Assembly: GCA_017415995.1 (NCBI GenBank)
Contig: JAFQDN010000024.1
Coordinates: forward strand, 1-55,687
Source of the DNA: Akkermansia sp.
GTDB taxonomy: Bacteria > Verrucomicrobiota > Verrucomicrobiia > Verrucomicrobiales > Akkermansiaceae
Direction of reading: 5' to 3'
DNA: 55,687 nt
In this document: one piece after another, positions 23,317-31,647 of the stretch
How the letters are laid out: the number at the start of each line of letters is the position of its first letter
Position numbering within the stretch: the first letter of the stretch is position 1
Program-made: the position numbers and the translations under genes
Notes under the pieces: model-generated
The model's database searches: none
What the model saw: only the letters and a program-made list of their open reading frames with translations
What the model was told of the DNA's origin: nothing

Positions 23317-24471
23317 ATGATTATAGGCATACTCAACTCCGGTGGTGACTGCCCCGGCATCAATGCCGTTATTGAGGGTTACGTATCAGCCGCGTACCGA
23401 CGCGGTTGGCGCGTAATCGGATTCCATGACGGATTCGAAGGTTTGTTACCGGTTGCCGGCGGGCGACGCTATGAAATGCTCACACCGTACAAGACACACA
23501 AGATACGCTCCCACGGTGGCACTATCTTGGGCACAACCAATACCGGCAACTTCAAGGTTAACATCAACAAGCTCGGGCGAGCCCGCGTGGAGCCCGAGAT
23601 TATGGCAAAAGCCACCAAAACCATTACCGCACTCGGGCTGGAAGCCTTGGCGGTAATCGGCGGCAACGGTTCCGCCCGTACGGCAAGCCTCCTCTCTGAG
23701 GAAGGATTGCCCGTTATCTCCATTCCGAAAACCATCAACAACGACCTGTGCCCGGCCTCGGACTACACGTTCGGGTTCCAAAGCGCAGTATCCGTGGTAT
23801 CGGAATCCATCGACAGAATCCGCACCACGGCCAACGCACACCAACGCATGATGGTGGTAGAGGTAATGGGCGACCAATCCGGCTGGATTGCCCTGCACAG
23901 CGGAATCTCCTCCGCTGCGGATGTGGTACTGATTCCGGAAATTGATTTTGATTTGGAAAAGGTGGTGGATTGCATCAAAGCCCGCAAAGCCAAAGGCCAG
24001 AGAGAAATCATCGTGGTGGTAGCAGAGGGATGTAAACTTAACGGCAAGCTCGTAACCGTACGCAACAAAGAAAACGGAGATGAGCGCTTAGGTGGCATCG
24101 GTAACCGCCTCTCCAAGATGCTGGAGGAGATGACGGGCATCGAAACTCGCTACTGCGTGCTCGGCCATACACAGCGCGGTGGCAGCCCCTGCCCGTTTGA
24201 TCGCATTCTCGGCATTCGGTTCGGCGTAGAGGCTGTGAAGCTCATTGAGGAAAAATCCTTCGGGCGCACCATGGTACTCAATGGTCTGAACGTTGACAAC
24301 GTAGCCATCTCCGAGGCTATTGCCGAGCCACGCACCATTACGGCAGAAAGCCAGATAGTACGCACGGCACGCGAGCTGGGCATCATCTTCGGTGATCTCT
24401 CTGCGGAAGAGATGGCTCCTAAGGCTCCTAAGTCACCCAAAGCAGCCAAGACCCCGAAAAATAAAAAATGA
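23317..24471 (+). CDS. Phosphofructokinase paralogue, catalytic residues lost
   Basis: A 384-residue protein of the PFK-A fold, clearly homologous to the active-looking copy at 25449-26546. Three catalytic sites are changed. GGDGS is GGNGS (Asn117, the Mg-nucleotide Asp). PKTIDND is PKTINND (Asn141, the catalytic base). VMGR is VMGD (Asp186, a substrate-phosphate Arg). Each change can be read directly from the codons. The fold-forming glycines and the C-terminal QRGGSP are kept, and a Lys/Pro-rich tail (about 19 residues) is added. A regulatory or structural pseudoenzyme, perhaps pairing with the second PFK, is the best reading. It overlaps the next gene by 4 bp (ATGA). Confidence 0.85.
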   Translation: MIIGILNSGGDCPGINAVIEGYVSAAYRRGWRVIGFHDGFEGLLPVAGGRRYEMLTPYKTHKIRSHGGTILGTTNTGNFKVNINKLGRARVEPEIMAKATKTITALGLEALAVIGGNGSARTASLLSEEGLPVISIPKTINNDLCPASDYTFGFQSAVSVVSESIDRIRTTANAHQRMMVVEVMGDQSGWIALHSGISSAADVVLIPEIDFDLEKVVDCIKARKAKGQREIIVVVAEGCKLNGKLVTVRNKENGDERLGGIGNRLSKMLEEMTGIETRYCVLGHTQRGGSPCPFDRILGIRFGVEAVKLIEEKSFGRTMVLNGLNVDNVAISEAIAEPRTITAESQIVRTARELGIIFGDLSAEEMAPKAPKSPKAAKTPKNKK

Positions 24472-25436
24472 ATAAAGGGATGAAACGGATTATCGGTATA
24501 CTGTGTGCCGGAGCAGCAGCACTACTGGGTTCCTGCAGCCAGATGTTCTCGGCGAAGACGGCAGCAGAGATGCAGCCGAGCTACCTCGTCATGGAGACGA
24601 ACAACGAACGCGTATTGTTTTCCCAAAATGCCAATGAGCGACGCCCCATCGGCATGTTGGCCAACATTGCCACGGCAATTGTGATCATGGATTGGATGAA
24701 AGCAAAGAACGTGAGCATGGACACCATGCTGACGGTACCTGCCGGAGCATGCCGCTGGCCGAGCACGAACTTGCTCCACCTGCAACCGGGAGAGCAAATA
24801 AGCCTGCGAGACGCTCTGCACTCCTGCCTGATGTGGGATGACAGTGCTTGTGCTACCACAATGGCCTATGCCTGTGGCTACACGCTCAGCACGGTCGACC
24901 CGGAGGGTGCATTTGTTGCCCAAATGAACAACATGGCACGCACCATCGGCATGAATGCCACCAACTTCAAAGGAAGCAACGGCTCCGTGGTTTCCACCGC
25001 CTCCACCCGTGACCTCGCCCTGCTGGGCATGTACGCTATGGAGCGTGAGCTTATGCAAGGCATTTGCGCCAAGGCCTCCTACACAGCCACCATCAACGGC
25101 AGTGCCGGAGCTCGACAAGTGCAAATCAACAACACGAACAGAATGCTCAGCTCACAGGGTGTGGACGGCTTGCGCGCTGCAAACTCTCGCAGTGCAGGCT
25201 GCTGCATCATAGCTTCTGCCAAGCGTGGTTCCGTGAAGGCATATAACCCGCAACTGGGTAAGGAATCCACCTATGCTCAGCGCCTCCTTGTTATCGTCTT
25301 GGGCATGCCGGACTCTAACGCACGTTACCAAAAAGCAGCAGCTCTCCTGAACGACGGCTGGGGCGCTTGGGAAGCGTGGCAAAAGACCAGTAACATGACC
25401 GATTCCTCCAAATTCATCCGTTTGCCTAAAAACTAA
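24468..25436 (+). CDS. S11 (DacA-like) peptidase fold lipoprotein without catalytic residues
   Basis: A 322-residue protein with a lipoprotein signal (lipobox LGSC, Cys23) and the fold of D-Ala-D-Ala carboxypeptidases. Family landmarks are GMNATNFKGSNG (161-172) and STRDLALLG (180-188). All three penicillin-binding active-site motifs are replaced: SxxK by Met63-x-x-Asn66, SxN by Trp123-Asp124-Asp125, and KTG by Arg236-Ala237-Ala238. It should neither bind beta-lactams covalently nor cut peptidoglycan. It could still bind peptide stems or partner proteins at the envelope. It overlaps the preceding pseudo-PFK by 4 bp and precedes the second PFK by 12 bp, so all three are one operon. Confidence 0.8.
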   Translation: MNKGMKRIIGILCAGAAALLGSCSQMFSAKTAAEMQPSYLVMETNNERVLFSQNANERRPIGMLANIATAIVIMDWMKAKNVSMDTMLTVPAGACRWPSTNLLHLQPGEQISLRDALHSCLMWDDSACATTMAYACGYTLSTVDPEGAFVAQMNNMARTIGMNATNFKGSNGSVVSTASTRDLALLGMYAMERELMQGICAKASYTATINGSAGARQVQINNTNRMLSSQGVDGLRAANSRSAGCCIIASAKRGSVKAYNPQLGKESTYAQRLLVIVLGMPDSNARYQKAAALLNDGWGAWEAWQKTSNMTDSSKFIRLPKN

Positions 25437-25448
25437 TCTCTCACAATC

Positions 25449-26546
25449 ATGAACATAGGTATTCTCAACGCCGGTGGTGACTGCCCCGGACTTAACGCCG
25501 TGATTGAAGGTGCCGTAGGCGCCGCCACCTCACGCGGGTGGAAGGTCATCGGCTTCTATGATGGCTTTGAGGGGCTGCTTTCCACCCCGGACAACGAGCG
25601 TTGGAAAGAGCTCACCCCTGAAAACTGCCTCAACATCCGCTCCATGGGCGGTACCATCCTCGGTACGGTTAACAAGGGTAACTTTACCGTAAAAAGCGGT
25701 GTCGGTGGTCGCATGCAAATTGCGGACGATGTGCTGGCTCGCAGTAAGGCGACGGTGGAACGCTTGGGACTCAAAGCCCTCATCGTGGTGGGCGGCGATG
25801 GCTCCCAAACCATCGGTAATGAGCTGCGCGCTATTGGCTTGCCGATTGTCGGTGTACCCAAAACCATTGACAATGACTTGGGAGCCACGGACTACACCTT
25901 CGGCTTCTGGACGGCGGTTTCAGTAGTAAGCGACAACTTGGACAGACTGCGTACCACGGCCGACAGCCATAAGCGCATGATGGTGGTGGAAGTTATGGGA
26001 CGCCACGCCGGATGGATTGCACTTTACGGGGGCATTGCCGGTGGTGCGGACGTGATTCTCATACCGGAAATTGAGTTCAAGCTGGAAGAAATCGTCAAGA
26101 AAGTAGAGCTGTTGAAAGCTCTCGGGCAGCGAGAAATCATCATCGTGGTATCGGAAGGCGCCAAAATCGGCGGAAAGCTGCTGACACTGGACGAGGAGAC
26201 GAAGGGCGAGGTACGCCTCGGTGGCATAGCCTCCTTCCTCTCCACCAAGCTGGAGACCCTCACGGGCATCGAGACACGTTACTGCGTACTCGGGCACGTA
26301 CAACGAGGTGGCTCCCCCATTGCGTTTGACCGCGTGCTGGGAGTCCGTTGCGGAGCCAAGGCCATTGAGCTTATTGAGCAAGGCAAGTTCGGTGAAACGG
26401 TAGCCCTGCACCGCAATGACATGGTATCCATGCCCATTGAGGAAGCAGTACGCACGTTGCACTTGGTGGACGGAGAGAGCCAGTTGGTTTCCGAGGCAAA
26501 GGAAATCGGCATTTCCTTCGGGGATGATACGGCTTACCCATTCTGA
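25449..26546 (+). CDS. pfkA: 6-phosphofructokinase
   Basis: This phosphorylates fructose 6-phosphate to the 1,6-bisphosphate. The 365-residue protein keeps all key sites: GGDCPG, GGTILGT, GGDGS (Asp117), PKTIDND (Asp141, Asp143), VMGRHAGW (Arg186) and QRGGSP. Gly after GGD (as in ATP enzymes) combined with Lys in PKTID (as in many PPi enzymes) leaves the phosphate donor undecided. It closes the nanA-AGE-pfk run, placing glycolytic entry next to amino-sugar catabolism. A terminator follows at 26571-26607. Confidence 0.9.
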   Translation: MNIGILNAGGDCPGLNAVIEGAVGAATSRGWKVIGFYDGFEGLLSTPDNERWKELTPENCLNIRSMGGTILGTVNKGNFTVKSGVGGRMQIADDVLARSKATVERLGLKALIVVGGDGSQTIGNELRAIGLPIVGVPKTIDNDLGATDYTFGFWTAVSVVSDNLDRLRTTADSHKRMMVVEVMGRHAGWIALYGGIAGGADVILIPEIEFKLEEIVKKVELLKALGQREIIIVVSEGAKIGGKLLTLDEETKGEVRLGGIASFLSTKLETLTGIETRYCVLGHVQRGGSPIAFDRVLGVRCGAKAIELIEQGKFGETVALHRNDMVSMPIEEAVRTLHLVDGESQLVSEAKEIGISFGDDTAYPF

Positions 26547-26570
26547 TTCCGCAACACTGATACAATTCCA

Positions 26571-26607
26571 CAAACAACCGCTGAGCCCCCGTGCCGGCGG
26601 TTGTTTG
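26571..26607 (+). terminator. Terminator after the second PFK gene
   Basis: Perfect 11 bp stem CAAACAACCGC (26571-26581) / GCGGTTGTTTG (26597-26607), followed by CTATTTTCC. Closes the nanA-pfk unit. Confidence 0.7.
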
Positions 26608-26731
26608 CTATTTTCCGCCCCAATCAAAGCCCACTTGAGCCCCTTTTTAACAGACAGAAACGCGTTGTACTGAATTTTGCTCGACAGGAGGGGGGGATTC
26701 TGCTAGGATAAGGGCGAACGAACAGATTGTT

Positions 26732-27580
26732 ATGATTACCACAGAATATCCCTGCGGACGAGATTTTCCGATTCTGCGCATCAGCACAGAGCTGTGTATG
26801 GCAGAGGTCTCACTCTACGGTGCACAAGTACTGCAATGGGCACCCACGGGGCATCTGCCGGTCATCTTCATGAGTCCGCAAGCAATCTTTGAGCAGGGAA
26901 AAGCCCTGCGTGGCGGCATCCCCATCTGCTGGCCGTGGTTCGGAAAAAACACAGAGGATGCCACCCTGCCCTCCCACGGCATTGCCCGTACGGCATTGTG
27001 GCAACACGCCGGTACGGAAGAGCTGGAGGACGGCACCGTACGCTTGGTACTTGCCCTGCCACCGCAACAGGAGCTCATGCCCAGCGGAGCCCTCATTATA
27101 GAGCTGGGTAAAGAGCTCATCCTCAGCCTCATGACCTTGGATGTGCAGCGCACCATGCCTTTCTCGGCTGCCATGCACACCTACTTTGCCGTCAGTGATT
27201 ATGAAACCGTGGCTGTAACCGGCTTGGAGGAATGCGCCTTCACCGAATACGCGAATGACGCCATACCTCACTGTGAGGACCCGCTGATTCCGGCCGGACA
27301 CATTGACCGCATTTACCACCCCGTACCGGAGCAACAGGAAATCACCATACACGACCCGGCTTGGGAACGCAGCATCCGCATCTTGAGGGATGGCTCGGCC
27401 TCCGCTGTGGTATGGAATCCCGGTGAGCAATTGGCTGCCGGAATGAAGGACCTCGGCGCCCCGGCTTCCCGCGGATTTTTGGCGGTGGAAACAGCCGCTG
27501 TTCCGGCGGAAAATCTGGTACTTCGTTGTGGTGAGACCCACCGCCTGACAACGAGGATTCAAGTAGTACCCATTTCATGA
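26732..27580 (+). CDS. D-hexose-6-phosphate mutarotase (YeaD-like)
   Basis: An aldose-1-epimerase superfamily enzyme that likely equilibrates the anomers of glucose 6-phosphate. The 282 residues carry the YeaD signatures RGGIPICWPWFG (about 70-81), SHGIAR (93-98), the catalytic His in HTYF (about 150) and VVWNPGE (about 230). Its stop overlaps the start of the SanA-like gene (ATGA at 27577-27580), so the two are cotranscribed. Proximity to the PFK operon fits sugar-phosphate metabolism. Confidence 0.85.
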   Translation: MITTEYPCGRDFPILRISTELCMAEVSLYGAQVLQWAPTGHLPVIFMSPQAIFEQGKALRGGIPICWPWFGKNTEDATLPSHGIARTALWQHAGTEELEDGTVRLVLALPPQQELMPSGALIIELGKELILSLMTLDVQRTMPFSAAMHTYFAVSDYETVAVTGLEECAFTEYANDAIPHCEDPLIPAGHIDRIYHPVPEQQEITIHDPAWERSIRILRDGSASAVVWNPGEQLAAGMKDLGAPASRGFLAVETAAVPAENLVLRCGETHRLTTRIQVVPIS

Positions 27581-28317
27581 CCCGCAGTTCCATGCGCAAA
27601 CTCTATACAGCACTGCTACAGCCACTGCTCAGTATTCTGAGCGGACTTGTGCTGAGGAGAGTGCTGCGCGGACTGCTGGGAATCATATTAATCATCATTG
27701 CACTTGGGGGGGTATGCGTACTGATTGCTGAAAGTTGGACGTACCTGAGTTCCGAAAACGACTGTTATGATACCCCGCAGGAGTGCCGCAGCAACAATGC
27801 GGTCGGATTGGTACTGGGGTGCTCAAAATATCTGGACCTGAAAAAGACACGGCGCAATTACTACTTTATAGGGCGCATGGAAGCGGCGGCTGAGTTGTGG
27901 AAATCCGGCAAGGTGCGCTGCATTATTGTGTCCGGCGACAACCGAGTGGAAGACTACAACGAGCCGGCGGACATGGAGGAAGACTTGGTAAAACTCGGGG
28001 TTCCTCGGGAAAAAATCGTTCGCGACCACGCCGGATTGTGCACCTACGATTCCGTCTACCGCGCCAAGCACATCTTCGGTGCAGACAAGCTTATCATCGT
28101 CAGCCAACAAGATCATGTAAGCCGCGCCGTAACCATAGCCAACCACCTCAACATCGAAGCAGAAGGGTTGAATGCCCCGTTGGTGCCACTCACACGCTCC
28201 GCATGGCTGCGAGCATGGCTGAGAGAACGCGGGGCGCGTGTATCTATGGTGTATGATTTGCTCTCAGGCCGCTTACCGGACCACATGGGAGAACCTATAA
28301 CCTTACCTGAAAACTGA
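27577..28317 (+). CDS. SanA/YdcF (DUF218) family membrane protein
   Basis: A 246-residue protein with one N-terminal transmembrane helix (about residues 29-53) and a periplasmic DUF218 domain. Family features are VGLVLGCSKYL, RMEAAAELWKSGKV, IIVSGDN, YNEPADMEEDLVKLGVP and IIVSQQDHVSRAV. Relatives such as SanA and ElyC influence envelope integrity and vancomycin sensitivity; the biochemical reaction is not settled. Start overlaps the upstream gene by 4 bp. Confidence 0.85.
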   Translation: MTRSSMRKLYTALLQPLLSILSGLVLRRVLRGLLGIILIIIALGGVCVLIAESWTYLSSENDCYDTPQECRSNNAVGLVLGCSKYLDLKKTRRNYYFIGRMEAAAELWKSGKVRCIIVSGDNRVEDYNEPADMEEDLVKLGVPREKIVRDHAGLCTYDSVYRAKHIFGADKLIIVSQQDHVSRAVTIANHLNIEAEGLNAPLVPLTRSAWLRAWLRERGARVSMVYDLLSGRLPDHMGEPITLPEN

Positions 28318-28322
28318 CCGGC

Positions 28323-29879
28323 ATGAAAAACCTCATCACCAGCTGTATAGGAGCAGGAATTGCAGAATGGGTATGCTGCCCCGGCAAACACAACACCACT
28401 CTTGCAGCTGCCTTGGCGGATTGCCCCGCCATCCACCGCTGGAGCCAGTCCGATGAACGTACGGCGGCCTATTTTGCACTGGGACGCATACAGGCTACCG
28501 GCCGTCCGGTGGTAGTGGTAGCAGGGCACGGAGCATCTGCAGCAGCTGTAACTCCGGCCGTTGTAGAGGCATACTACCAGCGCCGCCCGCTCATCATCAT
28601 TACCACGGCGGAAAGAGAAAACGCCGGTGGAGCCGGAGCTGACGGGCATATTGAAGCAGAAGGACTTTTCGGCATGTACGCCCCCACAATGGAGCTGACA
28701 CTGCCGTGCGCCGTTTCATCTTTACCGGATTTTCCGGCTATTGCCACGGAAGGCTTCCCGCTGCACATTAACCTGCGGATTCAGGAAACATACTCCCCGG
28801 GTGCAGACTACGGGCACCTGCGCATTGCACCACCACCGGCCGCACCCAGATTCCGCGGCTCTGTAGCAGAGCTGGCACAAATGCTGAGATTCCGCTCCGT
28901 GGAAGGGCTGGTGCTGCTCATCGGCGGACTGGAACCGGCCGAACAAGAACCGGCCCTGTGGCTGGCGCGCACACTGCGTGTGCCTGTGGTAGCAGAGGCA
29001 GCAAGTGGCCTGCGCGAAGAATTAGCAGCCTACATGCTGCATGGAGCGGATTCTCTGCTGCTCAAAAACCCGCCGCGTTACGTCTTACGCATCGGCGACA
29101 TCCCGACCTGCGATTTCTGGTATGCTTTGGAGGACATGCCTCAAACGGAGGTTTTTTCCATTACTCGGACCGGATTCTCCGGCCTGTGTCGCCACAGCTT
29201 CGTCATTGAAGGTGAACCGGAGCAAATCATGAAAGCCTTGGGAGATGTACCCCACACCGGAGACACGGATAATCTGCTGAACCGAGGCAGGCGCTACAGC
29301 GGAAAAGTGGAAGAATTATTGCTCGCCTACCCGGAAAGCGAGGCTGCTATGGTGCGATACTTCTCCAACCACGCCTGCATTGCAGACGTCCTCAGCCTGG
29401 GTAGCGCCACAACCATCCGGCTCTGGAACCGCTACGCGCAAACCCACATTCCCACCGTCTACTTACGCACCAACAGCAGCACCGGTGGTGCAGACGGCAC
29501 GGTTTCCGCATTTCTCGCCAATAGTACCGATGCGCAATATGCCTGTTGCCTCACCGGAGATCTTTCTTTGCTGAGAGACTGTGCCGCCGCCTCCATGATC
29601 CCGCAACTTCCCGTTTGCAAACGAGTTGTTGCAGTCCTGAATAATGATGGTGCCGGAAAAGCGGACACCCCGGGCTTAAAGGAGGAACACAGACGCCTTT
29701 TGGTTCAGCCCCCGGTTTTTGACATGAAAGAGCTCGCTGCTCTCTGGGGCGCGGAATACTACACCATTCACTGCGAAGCTGACTTTGAAGTCCTCGATTC
29801 TCTCGACGACAACGCCTTTGCCCTCCTCGATATTATACCGGATGCCAACCAAACACGCGCTTTCAATGCCAGTTTGTAA
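28323..29879 (+). CDS. MenD-like thiamine diphosphate enzyme
   Basis: A 518-residue ThDP-dependent enzyme resembling SEPHCHC synthase of menaquinone synthesis. The MenD order is visible: DERTAAYFALG near residue 43 (cofactor-activating Glu), the central FAD-fold-like domain, then ADGTVS, GDLSLLRD and the diphosphate/Mg loop around VLNNDGAG. The isochorismate-binding motif is changed, however: the usual CPGSRSxPL is CPGKHNTTL, and the NRG(A/V)SGIDG loop is NSSTGGADG. So it may be a divergent MenD or act on another 2-oxo acid and acceptor. It is five bases after the SanA-like gene. No other men gene is in the window. Confidence 0.7.
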   Translation: MKNLITSCIGAGIAEWVCCPGKHNTTLAAALADCPAIHRWSQSDERTAAYFALGRIQATGRPVVVVAGHGASAAAVTPAVVEAYYQRRPLIIITTAERENAGGAGADGHIEAEGLFGMYAPTMELTLPCAVSSLPDFPAIATEGFPLHINLRIQETYSPGADYGHLRIAPPPAAPRFRGSVAELAQMLRFRSVEGLVLLIGGLEPAEQEPALWLARTLRVPVVAEAASGLREELAAYMLHGADSLLLKNPPRYVLRIGDIPTCDFWYALEDMPQTEVFSITRTGFSGLCRHSFVIEGEPEQIMKALGDVPHTGDTDNLLNRGRRYSGKVEELLLAYPESEAAMVRYFSNHACIADVLSLGSATTIRLWNRYAQTHIPTVYLRTNSSTGGADGTVSAFLANSTDAQYACCLTGDLSLLRDCAAASMIPQLPVCKRVVAVLNNDGAGKADTPGLKEEHRRLLVQPPVFDMKELAALWGAEYYTIHCEADFEVLDSLDDNAFALLDIIPDANQTRAFNASL

Positions 29880-29904
29880 GTGGAGCTTGTCGGGACACAA
29901 TTTT

Positions 29905-30897
29905 TTATTTGCGATTTAAATTGAGCAATTTACCTTCGTGTGCTACAAAAGGCAAAAGCACAGGCAAGAAGCGTTTTATCGCATAATACGCCCCTACATT
30001 TACAGCATAAATCGCGACCGCCAGAGGGATATATACAGCACACAAATTATCGCACAAATCGTTTTTTTGCAATAACTTACCTATTACAATTATCATTCCG
30101 GCATGCGATGCGTAGGTAAGAAAACAGGCATGGCTCATCTTAGATAAAAACAATGTTATCGGAAAACAAATTTTTTCTATTATCGAAAAAAAGCCTAATA
30201 TCACACAAGCTCCGAATATGTTATACAAAATTGGAGCATGAGACCATAGAAAAAAACTAATAACAGCTAAGAGGATGGAACAGGGAAACCAAATATTGCT
30301 ATAACTTTGCAAAGTTTGCAAAGTTATTCGAGACAACAAAACACCTCCCATGAATAAGCAAAATACATAAAACTCCGGTATAGGAATGTTCTCTAAAAAT
30401 ACAGACGGTGCATTGTCTCCCAAAACACACAAACATCCTATACAAAATATAAAAAATGTGCAGGGAAAGTAACGCCATAACGGCTGCAACAAAGTGATAA
30501 AAAAAACATCACGTATAAACCATAAAGGATAGTCAGCACAAAGCCCCTCCTCTGACCCCACCCCAAAGATTCGAGAAAAGGTTATCTCGTCAGTTAACCC
30601 AAATGTACAAAATAAGTTCCAAATAACGTACGGGACAAACAAACTTAATAATCGGACTAACCATTTATTCAACTCAAACTTATACCCCGTGAAATAACCG
30701 GCAAGCACAAAAAAAAGCGCCAAAGATACACCAGGGCCATTAAATACCCGGAGAACAAACTGAGCCAAACTTCCGGGCTCCACAGCAGGCATGGCAGAAC
30801 TAGGCAGATGATACAACACAACTACGAGCATTGCAAGCACGCGAGACGCATCAACCCAACTGCACCTTTTCAAGCTCTTTTTGTAATCACATCCCAT
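29905..30897 (-). CDS. Acyltransferase 3 family membrane protein, AT-rich
   Basis: A 330-residue integral membrane protein with about ten transmembrane helices. The family's start is clear (SWVDASRVLAMLVVVLYHL, with the conserved His), as is the following GPGVSLALFFVLAGYFTG. Such proteins acetylate or otherwise modify surface sugars or lipids. Base composition is visibly lower in G+C than in the flanking genes, suggesting transfer. I start at ATG 30897 because further upstream codons run into the terminator at 30921-30946. It is a stand-alone gene beside tRNA-Ser. Confidence 0.8.
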   Translation of the reverse strand: MGCDYKKSLKRCSWVDASRVLAMLVVVLYHLPSSAMPAVEPGSLAQFVLRVFNGPGVSLALFFVLAGYFTGYKFELNKWLVRLLSLFVPYVIWNLFCTFGLTDEITFSRIFGVGSEEGLCADYPLWFIRDVFFITLLQPLWRYFPCTFFIFCIGCLCVLGDNAPSVFLENIPIPEFYVFCLFMGGVLLSRITLQTLQSYSNIWFPCSILLAVISFFLWSHAPILYNIFGACVILGFFSIIEKICFPITLFLSKMSHACFLTYASHAGMIIVIGKLLQKNDLCDNLCAVYIPLAVAIYAVNVGAYYAIKRFLPVLLPFVAHEGKLLNLNRK

Positions 30898-30920
30898 AGT
30901 TATTTTCTCAATATTAAAGC

Positions 30921-30946
30921 AAAAGCCCCGCAAATGCGGGGCTTTT
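30921..30946 (-). terminator. Terminator of tRNA-Ser
   Basis: Perfect 11 bp stem AAAAGCCCCGC / GCGGGGCTTTT with a 4-nt loop. Read on the minus strand it follows the tRNA by 6 bp and ends in TTTT. Confidence 0.85.
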
Positions 30947-30952
30947 TTCTAA

Positions 30953-31043
30953 CGGAGCGGGGGGGATTCGAACCCCCGGTACGGGTTTATGCCCGTACGA
31001 CCATTTAGCAAACGGTTGCTTTCAGCCTCTCAGCCACCGCTCC
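30953..31043 (-). tRNA. serT: tRNA-Ser (GCU)
   Basis: A 91 nt class II tRNA on the minus strand. The acceptor stem GGAGCGG / CCGCTCC is perfect, with discriminator G. The D-arm is GTGGCTGAGAGGCTGAAAGC, the anticodon loop TTGCTAA contains GCT, a long variable arm TCGTACGGGC..GCCCGTACC is present, and the T-arm contains GGTTCGAATCC. It reads AGC/AGU codons. CCA is not encoded. Confidence 0.96.
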
Positions 31044-31195
31044 ATCAGGTGTGTGCAGGGGGAGTATACAGGAACTTTAACTCTTCGTCAACTCGAAAAT
31101 GTGTAAAATGTCAAAAAAAAGCGTTTTTCGGATAAAAATCGGCAAAAAAGTCAGATTATTCACCTTGAAAAAAGAAAAGGCAGCGCAGATAGTAC

Positions 31196-31224
31196 TTGAC
31201 ACCATGGGGTGAATGCACTATATT
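31196..31224 (+). promoter_or_regulatory. yggL promoter, leaderless configuration
   Basis: Perfect TTGACA (31196-31201), 17 bp, TATATT (31219-31224). Start near 31231, three bases before ATG 31234. The alternative ATG at 31225 would lie upstream of the transcription start. Confidence 0.65.
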
Positions 31225-31233
31225 ATGGCTACC

Positions 31234-31557
31234 ATGAAGAAGAGACTGCGCAAGAAGTACCGTGTAGGCGAGTTCCGCGAGCTTTGCTTTGAGTTTACCT
31301 TTGATTACAAGGGCGACATCGAGTCTCCCGAGTGCGAGCAGTTCCTGCATTCATTCGTTAACGACTGCATAGAGGCCAACGGCCTTAACTGCGAGGGCAA
31401 CATGACGGATGAAGGCTGCAACATCACAGCCCGAGCAGAAGACGCCACGCAAACGAGTGACGCACAGCGCCAAGCCGTCAAAGCATGGCTTGAAGGGCGT
31501 GAGGATGTAGAGCTCAAAAGCTTCGGCGAGCTGGTGGACGCTTGGTACAATTTCTGA
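31234..31557 (+). CDS. yggL: YggL-type 50S ribosome-binding protein (DUF469)
   Basis: A 107-residue protein of the YggL family, reported to associate with the large ribosomal subunit. It has the hallmark MKKRLRKKYRVGEFRELCFEF at the start and EGREDVELKSFGELVDAWYNF at the end (spelled here only as family segments). I choose ATG 31234 over 31225 because the promoter at 31196-31224 predicts transcription starting at about 31231. The mRNA should then be leaderless. Confidence 0.85.
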   Translation: MKKRLRKKYRVGEFRELCFEFTFDYKGDIESPECEQFLHSFVNDCIEANGLNCEGNMTDEGCNITARAEDATQTSDAQRQAVKAWLEGREDVELKSFGELVDAWYNF

Positions 31558-31647
31558 TAATTGTACCCGGCCATACAAAAAGCAGAAGAAACATCAACAA
31601 GCGCGGCTGCAGTCGCGCGTATCCCTATACATACAACGAGCACAAGA

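Noticed and set aside
25449..26546. Assigning the second PFK firmly as PPi-dependent because of PKTID
   Set aside because: The residue after GGD is Gly, as in ATP enzymes; mixed signatures do not settle the donor.
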